A model generated the notes under the pieces. The model was not told the origin of the DNA. It was given only the letters and a program-made list of their open reading frames with translations, and searched no databases. Of a stretch of 64,000 bases of DNA, positions 1 through 9,821 are shown piece by piece (position 1 is the first letter of the stretch; each line of letters begins with the position of its first letter). The position numbers and the translations under genes are program-made. The DNA is from Sphingobium herbicidovorans (GTDB taxonomy: Bacteria > Pseudomonadota > Alphaproteobacteria > Sphingomonadales > Sphingomonadaceae). The stretch spans positions 248,001 through 312,000 of the forward strand of contig NZ_CP020539.1 of the NCBI RefSeq assembly GCF_002080435.1, in the 5' to 3' direction.

Positions 1-2337
1 GATGTCGAAGTCGCCATGTCGCAGCGGCAGGCGAGTGAGGACGAGAAGGCAGCCTTCCGCCGCGCGGGGCAGATGAGCGAAACCGTCCGCCTCCGCGCCA
101 TGGCGCAAGGGCCGGGAAGGGATAGCGGCCCGGCGGCCGTGTTGACCGAATTGAAGGGCGTTGACCGCGCCTATCCGCTTTATGGCAGGTTGATGCTGCA
201 ATCCGGCGCCGCCGGGTTACTCAAGGCCGACGAACTGGTGATCGGGCAGGCGCTGGCGGACAGGCTGGCGCTGCGGCCGGGACAGTATTTGCGCTATGGC
301 AATGCGGATTTCCGCATCCGGGATATCATCGTAGATGAGCCGGACCGCGTCGGCGAAGGGTTTACGCTTGGTCCTGTGGCGATCACTTCGCTCGAAGGTC
401 TGCGACGCACGGGATTGATTCAGCCCGGCAGTCTTTATGAAAGCAAATATCGCATTCGGGTGACGCCGGGCACGAATGTCCGCGCTACTGGCGATGCGCT
501 CAAGCGCGCCTTTCCAGCCGGAGCGTTCGAGATCAAGGATCGCGATCGCGCAGCGCCGGGGACCAGCCGCTTTTTCGAGCGCATGGGACAATTTCTCTCG
601 CTCATCGGGCTGTGCGCCCTGGCCATAGCGGGGATCGGCGTCGGTAACGGCGTCGCATCCTATCTGGCGATCAAGCGGGACAGCATTGCGACGCTGAAGA
701 TTCTGGGGGCGTCGGCCAGCGACATATCGCGCATCTACCTGATGCAGGTCGGCATGATCGCGGCACTGGCGACGGGCTGCGGGCTGCTGGTGGGCGCGGG
801 ATCGCCCGCTCTGCTGCTGGCGGCGGTCGGCGACCTGCTGCCCGTCCAGCCTGCCTTCGCGTTGACCCCCTGGCCCTTCCTGACGAGCGCGGCTTACGGG
901 TTGCTGGTCGCCTTCATCTTCATCATGCCGCCGCTTGCGCATGCGCGCGCCCTGCCTGCCGCAGTCCTGTTTCGCGAGACGGTTGACCGGCGGCGCGTGA
1001 TCGACCGGCGGAGCGGGATCGCTGTCGCGGTTGCAGCGTTGGCCACGATCACGCTCGCTCTGGGAACGGCGCGCGAACCGTTGTTCGCCGCCGCCGTGCT
1101 GGGCGCTGTTGGGGCGATGTTGCTCATCCTGCTTGGCATCGGCCTGCTCGTGCAAAGGCTGGCGCGCCGGATGCGCCGGCCCAAAGCGCCGCTGCTACGG
1201 CTCGCCGTCGCCAACCTCCACCGACCCGGCGCGCAGACGAGCGCGCTGGTCGTTGCATTGGGGCTTGGCCTGACCCTGTTCGTCACTCTGGCCGCGATCC
1301 AGTCGAGCCTTAGCGCTGAAATCCGCAACACGGTGCCGCGCACCGCACCCGACCAGTTCGTGCTCGACATTCCCATCGATCAGAAACAGGCGTTCCAGCG
1401 CCTGATCGCGCGCGAAGCCCCCGGCGCGGAGGTCAACATCGTCCCTACGTTGCGCGGCACCATCGTCGCCTATGATGAAACGCGGGTCGCGGATCTCAAG
1501 GAATTGCCAAAGGACGCATGGTTCCTGCGCGGTGAACGCGGCGTCACCTACAGCGACAGCCTGCCCGAGGGATCCGAACTGACAGAGGGCGAGTGGTGGC
1601 CGCGCGGCTATGACGGTCCGCCGCTCGTTTCGCTCGACCGGGACGCGGCGAAAATCATGGACGTGGGCGTCGGCGACCGGCTGGTCGTGTCCATTCTGGG
1701 CCGCGAGATCGAGGCGCGCATCGCTTCCCTGCGACAGGTGAACTGGGAAACGATGGGCTTCAACTACATCATGGTCTTTTCGCCCAACAGCCTGGCGGGC
1801 GCGCCGCATAGTCTGGCCGCGACGATCACGACCAGGTCCGCCAATCCATCGGAAGGACGGCTGACCCGTTCGCTGCTGTCCGCCTTCCCATCAATCTCGA
1901 TCATAGAAGTCGGCGAAGTGGTGGGTCAGGTCACGTCCCTGCTGGGCCAGATGGCGACGGCGATCATCCTGGCGGGGTCCGTCGCGATCCTTGCAGGTAT
2001 AGCGGTGCTGATCGGTGCGATCGCGGCATCGCGGCAGACACGCGCCTATGACAGCGTGATCCTCAAGACGCTGGGCGCGACGCGATGGCAGATACTGGTA
2101 AGCCAGGGGATCGAATATGCACTGCTGGCGACGGTGCTCGCCGCGGTGGCTCTGGGTTTGGGTCTTGGCGCGGCATGGTTCGTGATCGTGCGGATTTTCG
2201 AATTTACCTGGTCGCCGGACTGGCTGTTGGTGACAGTCACTTTGTTAGGTGGCGGGGTCCTGACGCTGGCGATAGGATTGCTGGGGTCTATACCGCTCAT
2301 GTCCGTACGCCCGGCACGCGCGCTTCGATCGCTTTAG
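1..2337 (+). CDS. FtsX/MacB-type ABC transporter permease (5' end outside window)
   Basis: The reading frame is open from base 1, so the true start lies before the window; the first internal ATG is at 16. About 778 residues are visible. The protein has the two-module layout of YbbP-like permeases: an extracytoplasmic domain, an FtsX membrane block (about residues 190-310), two further helices (about 335-385), a second extracytoplasmic domain, and a C-terminal FtsX block (about 645-770) with the usual ILKTLGA motif. The first block carries the equivalent LKILGAS. Such permeases work with a LolD-like ATPase, normally encoded just upstream and therefore outside the window. Substrate unknown; lipoprotein or lipophilic export is a family-based guess. 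Confidence 0.88.
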   Translation, partial: DVEVAMSQRQASEDEKAAFRRAGQMSETVRLRAMAQGPGRDSGPAAVLTELKGVDRAYPLYGRLMLQSGAAGLLKADELVIGQALADRLALRPGQYLRYGNADFRIRDIIVDEPDRVGEGFTLGPVAITSLEGLRRTGLIQPGSLYESKYRIRVTPGTNVRATGDALKRAFPAGAFEIKDRDRAAPGTSRFFERMGQFLSLIGLCALAIAGIGVGNGVASYLAIKRDSIATLKILGASASDISRIYLMQVGMIAALATGCGLLVGAGSPALLLAAVGDLLPVQPAFALTPWPFLTSAAYGLLVAFIFIMPPLAHARALPAAVLFRETVDRRRVIDRRSGIAVAVAALATITLALGTAREPLFAAAVLGAVGAMLLILLGIGLLVQRLARRMRRPKAPLLRLAVANLHRPGAQTSALVVALGLGLTLFVTLAAIQSSLSAEIRNTVPRTAPDQFVLDIPIDQKQAFQRLIAREAPGAEVNIVPTLRGTIVAYDETRVADLKELPKDAWFLRGERGVTYSDSLPEGSELTEGEWWPRGYDGPPLVSLDRDAAKIMDVGVGDRLVVSILGREIEARIASLRQVNWETMGFNYIMVFSPNSLAGAPHSLAATITTRSANPSEGRLTRSLLSAFPSISIIEVGEVVGQVTSLLGQMATAIILAGSVAILAGIAVLIGAIAASRQTRAYDSVILKTLGATRWQILVSQGIEYALLATVLAAVALGLGLGAAWFVIVRIFEFTWSPDWLLVTVTLLGGGVLTLAIGLLGSIPLMSVRPARALRSL

Positions 2338-2433
2338 CATTGCGACAGCGCCATCAACCGGCAGGCATCCCTGGATGTTGAACGCCATGCCGCATTCGAT
2401 CATGATGTAGCAAAATTTGAGAGAGGCTTGCTG

Positions 2434-3933
2434 ATGCGCGACATTAATCACAAACTGGCTTTTGACCATGACGGCAAAGCCCAGCGCTACAGCGATGTGT
2501 TCGATCCGAACAATGGCGGCGTTCAGGCCCGCGTCGCACTTGGCGATGCCGCCCTGCTCGACCGCGCGGTGGAAGCCGCAAAGAAAGCACAACCCGCTTG
2601 GGCCGCCGTAAATCCGCCGCGCCGCGCGCGGGTTATGTTCAATTTCAAGGCGCTGGTCGAAAAGCATATGGATGAGCTGGCGCACCTGCTCAGTTCCGAA
2701 CACGGCAAGGTGGTCGCCGACGCCAAGGGAGACATTCAACGCGGCCTCGAGGTCATAGAATTCTGCTGCGGCATCCCGCACGTGCTGAAGGGTGAATTTA
2801 CCCAGGGCGCTGGTCCCGGCATTGATGTCTACAGCTTCCGCCAGCCGATCGGCATCGGCGCGGGCATTACGCCCTTCAACTTCCCCGGCATGATCCCGCT
2901 CTGGATGTCGGGCGTCGCCATTGCGACCGGCAACGCCTTCATCCTGAAGCCTTCGGAACGCGACCCTTCGGTTCCGGTGCGTCTGGCGGAGCTTTTCCTG
3001 GAAGCGGGCCTGCCCGAAGGCATATTGCAGGTGGTTCACGGCGACAAGGAAATGGTCGACGCCATTCTCGACCATCCCGACATCGGCGCGATCAGCTTCG
3101 TCGGTTCGTCCGACATCGCCCATTATGTCTACAGGCGGGGCGTCGATAACGGCAAGCGCGTGCAGGCGATGGGCGGGGCCAAGAACCACGGCATCGTCAT
3201 GCCCGACGCGGACCTCGATCAGGTGGTGAATGACCTCTCCGGCGCTGCATTCGGCTCGGCCGGCGAACGCTGCATGGCCCTGTCGGTTGTGGTGCCGGTC
3301 GGTGAAAAGACCGCAATTGCCCTGCGCGAAAAGATGATCCCTGCCATTGAAGGACTGCGCGTCGGCGTCTCGACCGATCCTGAGGCCCATTATGGCCCGG
3401 TCGTCACCGCCGCGCACAAGGCGAAGATCGAAAGCTATATCCAGATGGGCGTGGACGAGGGCGCCGAACTGGTCGTCGATGGCCGCGGCTTCACGCTACA
3501 GGGCCATGAGGAAGGCTTCTTCGTCGGGCCGACGCTGTTCGACCATGTGAAACCGACGATGCGCTCCTACAGGGAAGAGATTTTCGGCCCCGTCCTGCAA
3601 ATGGTGCGCGCCGACAGCTTCGAGGACGCGCTCACGCTGCCGAGCCAGCATCAATATGGCAATGGCGTCGCGATCTTCACCCGCAACGGCCATGCCGCGC
3701 GGGAGTTCGCCGCGCGTGTCGACATAGGCATGGTCGGCATCAACGTGCCGATCCCGGTGCCGGTCGCCTATCACAGCTTCGGCGGATGGAAGCGTTCAGC
3801 CTTCGGCGACACCAACCAGCATGGCATGGAGGGTGTCAAATTCTGGACAAAGGTCAAGACGGTGACGCAGCGTTGGCCAGACGGCGGTGTGGGCGACGCC
3901 GCCAACGCCTTCGTCATCCCCACGATGGGATAA
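2434..3933 (+). CDS. mmsA: CoA-acylating methylmalonate-semialdehyde dehydrogenase
   Basis: Aldehyde dehydrogenase superfamily enzyme of about 499 residues. In this family it converts methylmalonate or malonate semialdehyde plus CoA and NAD+ to propionyl-CoA or acetyl-CoA in valine, inositol and beta-alanine breakdown. The catalytic cysteine sits in GERCMALS (about residue 280), preceded by GAKNHGIVMPDADLD, which is typical of MmsA. PFNFPGMIP and FVGSSDIA match the cofactor region. An in-frame TTG lies six bases upstream, but I chose the ATG at 2434 because GAGAGG sits at a good distance before it. It is convergent with the HlyD gene, 15 bases away. No other valine-pathway gene is nearby. Confidence 0.93.
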   Translation: MRDINHKLAFDHDGKAQRYSDVFDPNNGGVQARVALGDAALLDRAVEAAKKAQPAWAAVNPPRRARVMFNFKALVEKHMDELAHLLSSEHGKVVADAKGDIQRGLEVIEFCCGIPHVLKGEFTQGAGPGIDVYSFRQPIGIGAGITPFNFPGMIPLWMSGVAIATGNAFILKPSERDPSVPVRLAELFLEAGLPEGILQVVHGDKEMVDAILDHPDIGAISFVGSSDIAHYVYRRGVDNGKRVQAMGGAKNHGIVMPDADLDQVVNDLSGAAFGSAGERCMALSVVVPVGEKTAIALREKMIPAIEGLRVGVSTDPEAHYGPVVTAAHKAKIESYIQMGVDEGAELVVDGRGFTLQGHEEGFFVGPTLFDHVKPTMRSYREEIFGPVLQMVRADSFEDALTLPSQHQYGNGVAIFTRNGHAAREFAARVDIGMVGINVPIPVPVAYHSFGGWKRSAFGDTNQHGMEGVKFWTKVKTVTQRWPDGGVGDAANAFVIPTMG

Positions 3934-3948
3934 GCTGGCGCGCAAGGC

Positions 3949-5286
3949 TCAGTTATCCCGGAATGCCCGCTCGAACTGGTCGCGCAGCGGCTTGGTAAGG
4001 TAGGAGATCATCATCCGGCTGCCGGTGTCGATGAATAAATCCACCGGCATGCCGGGCTTTAGCGCCAGTTCGGGATATTTCCGCAGCTGTGCCTCGTCGA
4101 TTTCCACCCGCACGGGGTAGAAGCTCAACCTTCCTTCCGGATCGGCCGCCCTGTCGGCAGCCACGAAGGTCACTTTGCCCCGGATTTCGGGCGTGGCGCT
4201 GTTGTTGAAGGCGGTGAAGCGGATGCGCGCCGCCTGGCCGACATGGACCTGATCGACATCAGCGACCGAAACGGCCCCTTCGACCAGAAGCCGGTCGCTG
4301 TTGGGAACGATTTCCATGATGACTTCGGCGGGGCGCACGACGCCGCCAATGGTGTTGAAAGCCAGCTTGTCGACTACGCCCTCATAAGGGGCGCGGACGA
4401 CGCTGCGGTCCCGCGCATCCACGGCAGACACGCTGCGGACCTGCTGCTGGTTGAGCGCGCCGTTCAACTGGGCAAGGTCGGCGCCCGCCTGTGACCGGCG
4501 GCTTTCCCCGAGCTGGATCATCTGTTCCCGCGCCTCGCTGATGCGCGCCTCTGCCTGCGCTATGTTGGCGCGCAGCGCGCCGATGTCGCCTTGCAGATCC
4601 ACGGCTGTCCGCTCCAGCTGGTTGAGGCGGCTTATGGTAACCAGCCCCTTGTCCCACAAAGCCCTTACCCCCTTTCGTTCAGGTTCGATGAGGGCGGCCT
4701 GTTGCTGGAGCGCGCGGATTTGCGATTGGTAGGCGTTGATCTGCTGGCGATACTGGCGGATGCGCGACTGGATCTGTGCGGCGAGCCCCGCCTGCTCGGA
4801 CTGCCTGATCTGGAACAGATTGGCTTCATCCGCCATCGCGCGACGCGCGGCAGCATCGGCGCGCATCAATTCACTGGGGAAGGTGACGGATCGAGCGCCC
4901 AACCGTTCCGCTTCGAGGCGGGCGCGTTGGGCCCGCATCTGATCGACGCTCAGGCTGGAATATTCCGCATCCGCCCCTGTAACCCTGTCGTCAAACCGCA
5001 TCAGCACCTGTCCCTTGCGGACAGGCGCGCCGTTTTCGACCAGTATTTCCTTGATCACGCCTCCTGAAGGATGGGCGATCTTCTTGATGTGAGACGCCAC
5101 GCCGATCTGGCCTGTCGCAATCACCGCGCCGCCGATCGGGATCAAAGTGCCAGCCACGCCGAAACCCATAATGAGTATGGCCATGGCGATCAGGACAGCG
5201 CGCACCTTGTCATGGACATGTTCGACCGGGTCATAATCCACGGCGAAGCGGTCATCGGTGATGAAGGGGGCAAGATGGGTGTTCAT
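3949..5286 (-). CDS. HlyD-family type I secretion membrane fusion protein
   Basis: Periplasmic adaptor of about 445 residues that links an inner-membrane ABC exporter to a TolC-like outer membrane channel. A single N-terminal transmembrane segment (about residues 28-50, IAMAILIMGFGVAGT) is followed by a biotinyl-lipoyl-like segment, a long alpha-helical hairpin rich in Gln, Arg and Ala (about 90-280), and a beta-barrel domain ending in KPGMPVDLFIDTG, the usual end of the PrtE/HlyD group. The ATG at 5286 lies one base after the stop of the ABC gene, so the two are translationally close. A longer in-frame start at 5328 would overlap the ABC gene and is less likely. Confidence 0.9.
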   Translation of the reverse strand: MNTHLAPFITDDRFAVDYDPVEHVHDKVRAVLIAMAILIMGFGVAGTLIPIGGAVIATGQIGVASHIKKIAHPSGGVIKEILVENGAPVRKGQVLMRFDDRVTGADAEYSSLSVDQMRAQRARLEAERLGARSVTFPSELMRADAAARRAMADEANLFQIRQSEQAGLAAQIQSRIRQYRQQINAYQSQIRALQQQAALIEPERKGVRALWDKGLVTISRLNQLERTAVDLQGDIGALRANIAQAEARISEAREQMIQLGESRRSQAGADLAQLNGALNQQQVRSVSAVDARDRSVVRAPYEGVVDKLAFNTIGGVVRPAEVIMEIVPNSDRLLVEGAVSVADVDQVHVGQAARIRFTAFNNSATPEIRGKVTFVAADRAADPEGRLSFYPVRVEIDEAQLRKYPELALKPGMPVDLFIDTGSRMMISYLTKPLRDQFERAFRDN

Positions 5287-5287
5287 T

Positions 5288-7092
5288 TCACGCTGTTCCG
5301 GCGGCGGCGGCTTGCATGGCCACGACATTTTCCCGCGGCCTCTTTTGCCTCTGTCGCAAGCGCGCCATGACGTCCGCCGCGGGGCCGAATATTTCCATGC
5401 GGCCCTCTCGCATCAGCAGGACATGGCTGACCTGCCCCAGCGCCCGGTGTGAAATCACGACCACGATACCTCCGCGCTCGCGCACCGATGCGATCGCGGC
5501 GGCCAGTGCAGCCTCCCCTTCGCTGTCAAGATTGGAATTGGGCTCGTCGAGCAGGACGAGGAACGGATCCTTGTACAAGGCGCGGGCCAGGCCGATGCGC
5601 TGCCGCTGCCCTCCCGAAAGCGCCTGGCCATCCGCACCGACGCGGGTGTCATAGCCCTGGGGAGGCCGGTGATCAGGTCGTGCACGGCAGCAGCCCGCGC
5701 CGCTGCGACGATCGCTTCCGATGTCGCGGAAGGGTCGAAGCGCGCGATATTTTCCGCGATGGTGCCGTCCAGCAGTTCAATAGTCTGCGGCAGATAGCCG
5801 ATAAATTCGCCGAAATGTTCAGGATCCCACTGGTCCTGCGTTGCGCCGTCGAGACGGATCGTCCCGCGTGACGGCCGCCAGGCTCCAACCAGCGCACGGC
5901 CCAGCGACGATTTCCCCGCCCCGCTTGGACCGATGACGGCGCAGGCGTCCCCGGCATTCAGGCGGAATTCCACGCCATTGACGGTAATCTGCCGAGTGCC
6001 GGGCGGCGCGACGACCAGCTTTTCCACCTCCAGCTTCTGTATCGGGGCAGGCAAACGCAGCGAAACGCCAGCCGTTGCCGGGACGCATTTCAACATCTCC
6101 GTCAGGCGCATCCATCCGACCCGCGCGCTGATCAGGCTCTTCCAATTCGCGATTGCCTGATCGACCGGCGCGAGCGCGCGCGCAGACAGGACGGACGCAG
6201 CGAAGATGACCCCGGCGCTTGCCTTCCCTTCGATGACCAGCAGCGCGCCCACGGTCAGGATGATCGATTGAAGCGCCAGCCGCAATATCCTGCTCAGGCC
6301 GCCGAGCGCCGCGCCGGAGCGCGCCAGTTTGTTCTGCGCGGCGGTATAAAGGGCGTTCAGCCGGCCCCACCGCTGTTGCATGCGCCCGCCCATGCCGAGC
6401 GCTGTCAGCAGTTCGACATGACGCAAATTGGTTTCAGCCGCGCCATTGCGATAGGCGGATAGCTGCAAAAGCTGTTCGGTCGGCTGCTTCATGGCCCGGT
6501 TCGTGAACAGCGTCAGGGAAAACAGGATGATGGCGCCGACCAACGCCGTGACGCCCAGCCAGATATGCAGTACGGACAATATGGCCAGAAAAAAGATGAC
6601 CCAGGGCAGATCGAGCAGGGTCGCGACCCCGTTCGACATGAAGGCGCGGACATTTTCCAGGTCGTGCATGGGGCTGAGGCCATCACCGGGCATTTTCCGT
6701 CCGGTCAGCGCCAGTTGCGACATCGCGCTCTGGACCCGACCCGACAGTTCACGCTCGACGGAATTCGCGACGTCCGCCAGCATGCCCGCCCGCATATTTT
6801 CAAAGAAGCCCTGGAACAGGTACACGATCATCACCAGGATCATCAGCCCGGCCAATGTCGGGATGGAATGGCTCGGCAGAACCGAATCATAAACCATCAT
6901 CATGTAAAGGGATCCACCCAGCAGCAGCACGTTGAGCACTGCGCTGACGCACAGGACGACAATGAACACTTTCCTGTAGTTGCGGACGACTTCCCACAAC
7001 TCGCCATCACGTTCGCCGAACGCACTCGTCACCTGCATCCCCCCGCTGGATCCGCTGGACTCAAGCACACCGCCCAGCGTCAGATGATGCAT
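5288..7092 (-). pseudogene. Type I secretion ABC transporter (PrtD-like), frameshifted
   Basis: Inner-membrane exporter of the PrtD/HlyB class: membrane domain (about residues 35-310), Walker A GPSGAGKSS (about 385), then in the second frame the signature LSGGQRQRIGLARAL, Walker B LVLLDEPNSNLD and the ISHR switch. The frame breaks at the G run 5659-5662 (plus strand). One extra G would give LPQGYDTRVGADGQALSGGQ, exactly what the family has there. As read, the nucleotide-binding domain is cut in half. A base-calling error is more likely than decay because everything on both sides is intact. It forms an operon with the HlyD gene. No RTX substrate or TolC gene is nearby. Confidence 0.85.
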
Positions 7093-7355
7093 GCTGCTCG
7101 GCCGTTCATTTGCACAACGGATGTGAGGTGAAGCGTTTTAAAACATGGACGAGGAATTGATAGCCGACGGAACAAAATTGTACCAATCGCTAAACTACAG
7201 CTGCAAACACGATGAACTTATGGCCAGACAGTTGAAACTGCCGGGGTCGCGAATATTGTCAAATTTCCTCAATGTTCATCGTAACATCAAGATTTTACGA
7301 TAAATTATTCACCAACCAGCTTAAGGGCGAATGTTGAACAGACGGGCAGACGTCG
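7093..7355. other. AT-rich intergenic region upstream of the type I secretion operon
   Basis: This gap is clearly richer in A+T than its surroundings, with runs such as GATAAATTATTC near 7298. On the minus strand a TTGACA hexamer (7258-7263) could be a -35 element for the secretion operon, but I found no convincing -10 at the right distance. I see no open reading frame with a credible start. Confidence 0.35.
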
Positions 7356-8312
7356 CTACGCGACATTGCCTGCCATACTTCCGGCTGCAACATCAATGGC
7401 CGAACCGGTAATATGCCGGGCCTCATCGGACAGCAGGAACAGGACACTGTCGCTGACGTCGGATGGCTCGACCCACGGCACGGCCTGCGGAGCGAAGGGA
7501 TTGGCGCGCATCTTTGCTTCAAATTTCGCCTGGGTCGGCTCAGTGTCACCGGGAAGCGCCCGTTTCCAGGCGACTGGATTATTGAGCAACGGCGTGTTGA
7601 CGGCGGTGGGGCAGACGCAATTCACCGTCACGCCGCTCCTGGCGACGTCGAGCGCGGTTGCTTTCACCATGCCGATGACGCCCCATTTGGACGCGCAGTA
7701 GGCGGCCGAGTTCATCTGGCCAGTCCGGGCGGCGAGCGATGCGATCGCGACGATACGGCCCGAGCGGCGCTCCACCATGCCGGGAAGGACGGCGCGAATG
7801 CTGTGAAATACGCCGTACAGGTTGGTGCGAATGATGTCGTCGAACAATGCGTCGTCCATGGATGTCATCGACGCAGTGCCATAGACACCGGCGTTCGCGA
7901 CCAGCAGATCGATCTTGCCAAATGTCTCCATGCCTTTGCGCGCCACTTCTGCCGCAGCGGCTGGATCGCGTACGTCGGACTTGAGGGCCAGAACGCGCCC
8001 TCCGGCAGCACGGACCATCGCCGCCGTCTCGTCCAGGTCGGACTGACGCGCCATCGGATAGTCGATCGTGGGCAACGATGTCAGGCTGTCGGAAAGAATG
8101 ATGTCGGCCCCTTCGGCGGCAAGCCGTTGGGCATGGCTGCGGCCCTGACCCCGAGCGCCTCCGGTGATCCAAGCCACCTTCCCCGCGAAGCGCTTTCCAG
8201 ACTGCGCCAATGCCGCCGCCTCGGCGGTCCCGGCCGTGGCGGTTGCCGCAGCAATGGCGCCTGCTGAAGCGAAAAAATGTCGGCGAGAAATCGTCGGATC
8301 GTCTTGTTCCAT
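7356..8312 (-). CDS. SDR oxidoreductase of mycofactocin-coupled type with Tat signal
   Basis: Short-chain dehydrogenase of 318 residues. The N-terminus carries a twin-arginine signal (SRRHFF, about residues 9-14) with an alanine-rich hydrophobic stretch. The nucleotide-binding motif TGGARGQGRSHA, the LVANAG motif, and the catalytic YCASK follow. The GQGRSHA form of the Rossmann loop is characteristic of the mycofactocin-coupled SDR subfamily, but no mycofactocin gene is in the window. AGGAG precedes the ATG at 8312. An SDR with an export signal is unusual because NAD(H) is cytoplasmic; a tightly bound cofactor is one way out. The next gene upstream on the same strand is a zinc alcohol dehydrogenase, which suggests alcohol/ketone metabolism. 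Substrate unknown. Confidence 0.85.
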   Translation of the reverse strand: MEQDDPTISRRHFFASAGAIAAATATAGTAEAAALAQSGKRFAGKVAWITGGARGQGRSHAQRLAAEGADIILSDSLTSLPTIDYPMARQSDLDETAAMVRAAGGRVLALKSDVRDPAAAAEVARKGMETFGKIDLLVANAGVYGTASMTSMDDALFDDIIRTNLYGVFHSIRAVLPGMVERRSGRIVAIASLAARTGQMNSAAYCASKWGVIGMVKATALDVARSGVTVNCVCPTAVNTPLLNNPVAWKRALPGDTEPTQAKFEAKMRANPFAPQAVPWVEPSDVSDSVLFLLSDEARHITGSAIDVAAGSMAGNVA

Positions 8313-8450
8313 GGATAGCTCCTTTTATTGGGCGGCGGAGTTCGCGTACATGTTCCAGATCAAGGATAATGACATCTGCGCCTCGCGCCTCGGTCCGGGC
8401 GATCCTGTTGCCCTGATCGGCGTTCACAAGCTGAACGGTCGCATCTACGC

Positions 8451-9470
8451 TTACGGCCGGATCAATACCTTACATTGTGTCGAAGGCGTCATCAGCGCGT
8501 CGAAGGCTGCGGGCAGTTCGTCGAGCGACACGGTGGAACTATGGATCGGGCGCGGGTTGATCAGGCCCTTTGCGATAGCGTCGATCACCGCTTCGAAATC
8601 CCGCTCCGTATAGGCCTGGCTGAAGCGGATGGAAACTTCCTTGCCCAAAGCGACGACGGGGGCGATGACGTCTTCGGTAAAGACCACCCCGGCCACAACC
8701 ACGCGCCCGCGCAGCCCGACGAGATCGACCGCCTGCTTCAGCATGCCGGGCACTCCGACGCATTCGAAAACGACCTGGGGCGCACGATCATCGGCCATGC
8801 GATGGAAGGCCGCAGCCACATCTTCGGTCTTGGGATCGATCACGCCGGTTGCGCCCACTTCCAGCGCTTTGGCGCGTCGGGCGGCTGACATTTCGCTGAC
8901 GATGACATGGCGCGCGCCTGCCTGCCGGGCGAACAGCGCCACGGCGACCCCTATCGGGCCGCCGCCGATGATCAGCACCGATGCACCGGCGGGCATTTCC
9001 GCCATATCGACAATATGGTGTCCCACAGCGAGCGGTTCGACAAGTGCGCCATTCTCGAAGCTGACGCCATCGGGCAGGCGCTGCAACATGCTGCCGCGCG
9101 CCGTTACGAACTGCGCATAGGCGCCCTGAGCGGTCAGATAGCAGCCCGTAAACAGGTTCTGACTACACAGCGCAGGCAGGCCACTGTCGCAGGCATTGCA
9201 GGAATTGCAGGCATTGAGCGGTAGCGCCGTCACTCTGTCACCGACCTTCCATCCCGCCACATCCTTCCCCAGGGCGGAAATCACGCCGGCGAATTCATGG
9301 CCCAGGATCAATCCGGCCGGGGTATGATCGCTTTGCGCCATGTGAAGGTCGGAACCGCAGATTCCGGCATTGGCGACTTCAAGGAGGACCTGGTCGGCGG
9401 CGGGCGTCGGATCGGGGACATTCTCGATCGAAAGAGGCTTTCCAGCCTGCTGAAATATGGCGGCGCGCAT
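8451..9470 (-). CDS. Zinc-dependent medium-chain alcohol dehydrogenase
   Basis: MDR-family enzyme of 339 residues. It has the catalytic zinc site (CGSDLH near residue 38 and GHEFAG near 58), a structural zinc cluster of four cysteines (CNSCNACDSGLPALC, about 92-106) and the Rossmann motif GGGPIGVAVA (about 168). It oxidises alcohols with NAD(P)+; the overall look is closest to 2,3-butanediol, sorbitol or threonine dehydrogenase relatives. AGGAG precedes the ATG at 9470. It is separated by 138 bases from the downstream Tat-signal SDR on the same strand and may be co-transcribed with it. Substrate not determinable from sequence. Confidence 0.88.
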   Translation of the reverse strand: MRAAIFQQAGKPLSIENVPDPTPAADQVLLEVANAGICGSDLHMAQSDHTPAGLILGHEFAGVISALGKDVAGWKVGDRVTALPLNACNSCNACDSGLPALCSQNLFTGCYLTAQGAYAQFVTARGSMLQRLPDGVSFENGALVEPLAVGHHIVDMAEMPAGASVLIIGGGPIGVAVALFARQAGARHVIVSEMSAARRAKALEVGATGVIDPKTEDVAAAFHRMADDRAPQVVFECVGVPGMLKQAVDLVGLRGRVVVAGVVFTEDVIAPVVALGKEVSIRFSQAYTERDFEAVIDAIAKGLINPRPIHSSTVSLDELPAAFDALMTPSTQCKVLIRP

Positions 9471-9821
9471 TTTCTCTCCTGGGAAAGGTGCCCGGCGTCG
9501 CCGCCGCGCAGTTGGAACGCAATTCAGGCTGCTTTCAGGGCCGAGATGGCCGCATCTTTGGGATGAACAATTCCTTGCGGTGCAAAGGTGAACGCATCCT
9601 CATCTCCTTTGCGGTCCAGCCGCCTTCAACCGATGAGCGTCATCCTCCGCCCTTTAAGCGATGGAATATCCGAATCGAGATCGGCTCGCAATTCTTCTCT
9701 AGATGACCATTCAGGAAATATGTGAATGGGATCGGCATGCTGCCCTCGCTCGGTTCCGACTGCCTCTGCCCCTTGCAACTTCATGCCCCCGTCGGCGTTA
9801 CGGCAGCGGAGGCGCGATTAT
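9471..9821. other. Intergenic region between divergent genes
   Basis: This 351-base gap separates the alcohol dehydrogenase (leftward) from the DUF1206 gene (rightward), so it must hold both promoters. I see one short perfect inverted repeat, GCAAAGG (9582-9588) and CCTTTGC (9606-9612). The long open frame that enters the gap from the DUF1206 gene lacks a credible start before 9822. No other feature is visible. Confidence 0.4.

Noticed and set aside
2245..3417. 390-codon minus-strand frame opposite mmsA
   Set aside because: Shadow of a well-conserved dehydrogenase; no family features in the translation.
5455..5652. The first-frame tail of the type I secretion ABC gene as a natural C-terminus
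   Set aside because: The tail translates to low-complexity Arg/Ser/Pro sequence while the other frame holds the signature and Walker B motifs.
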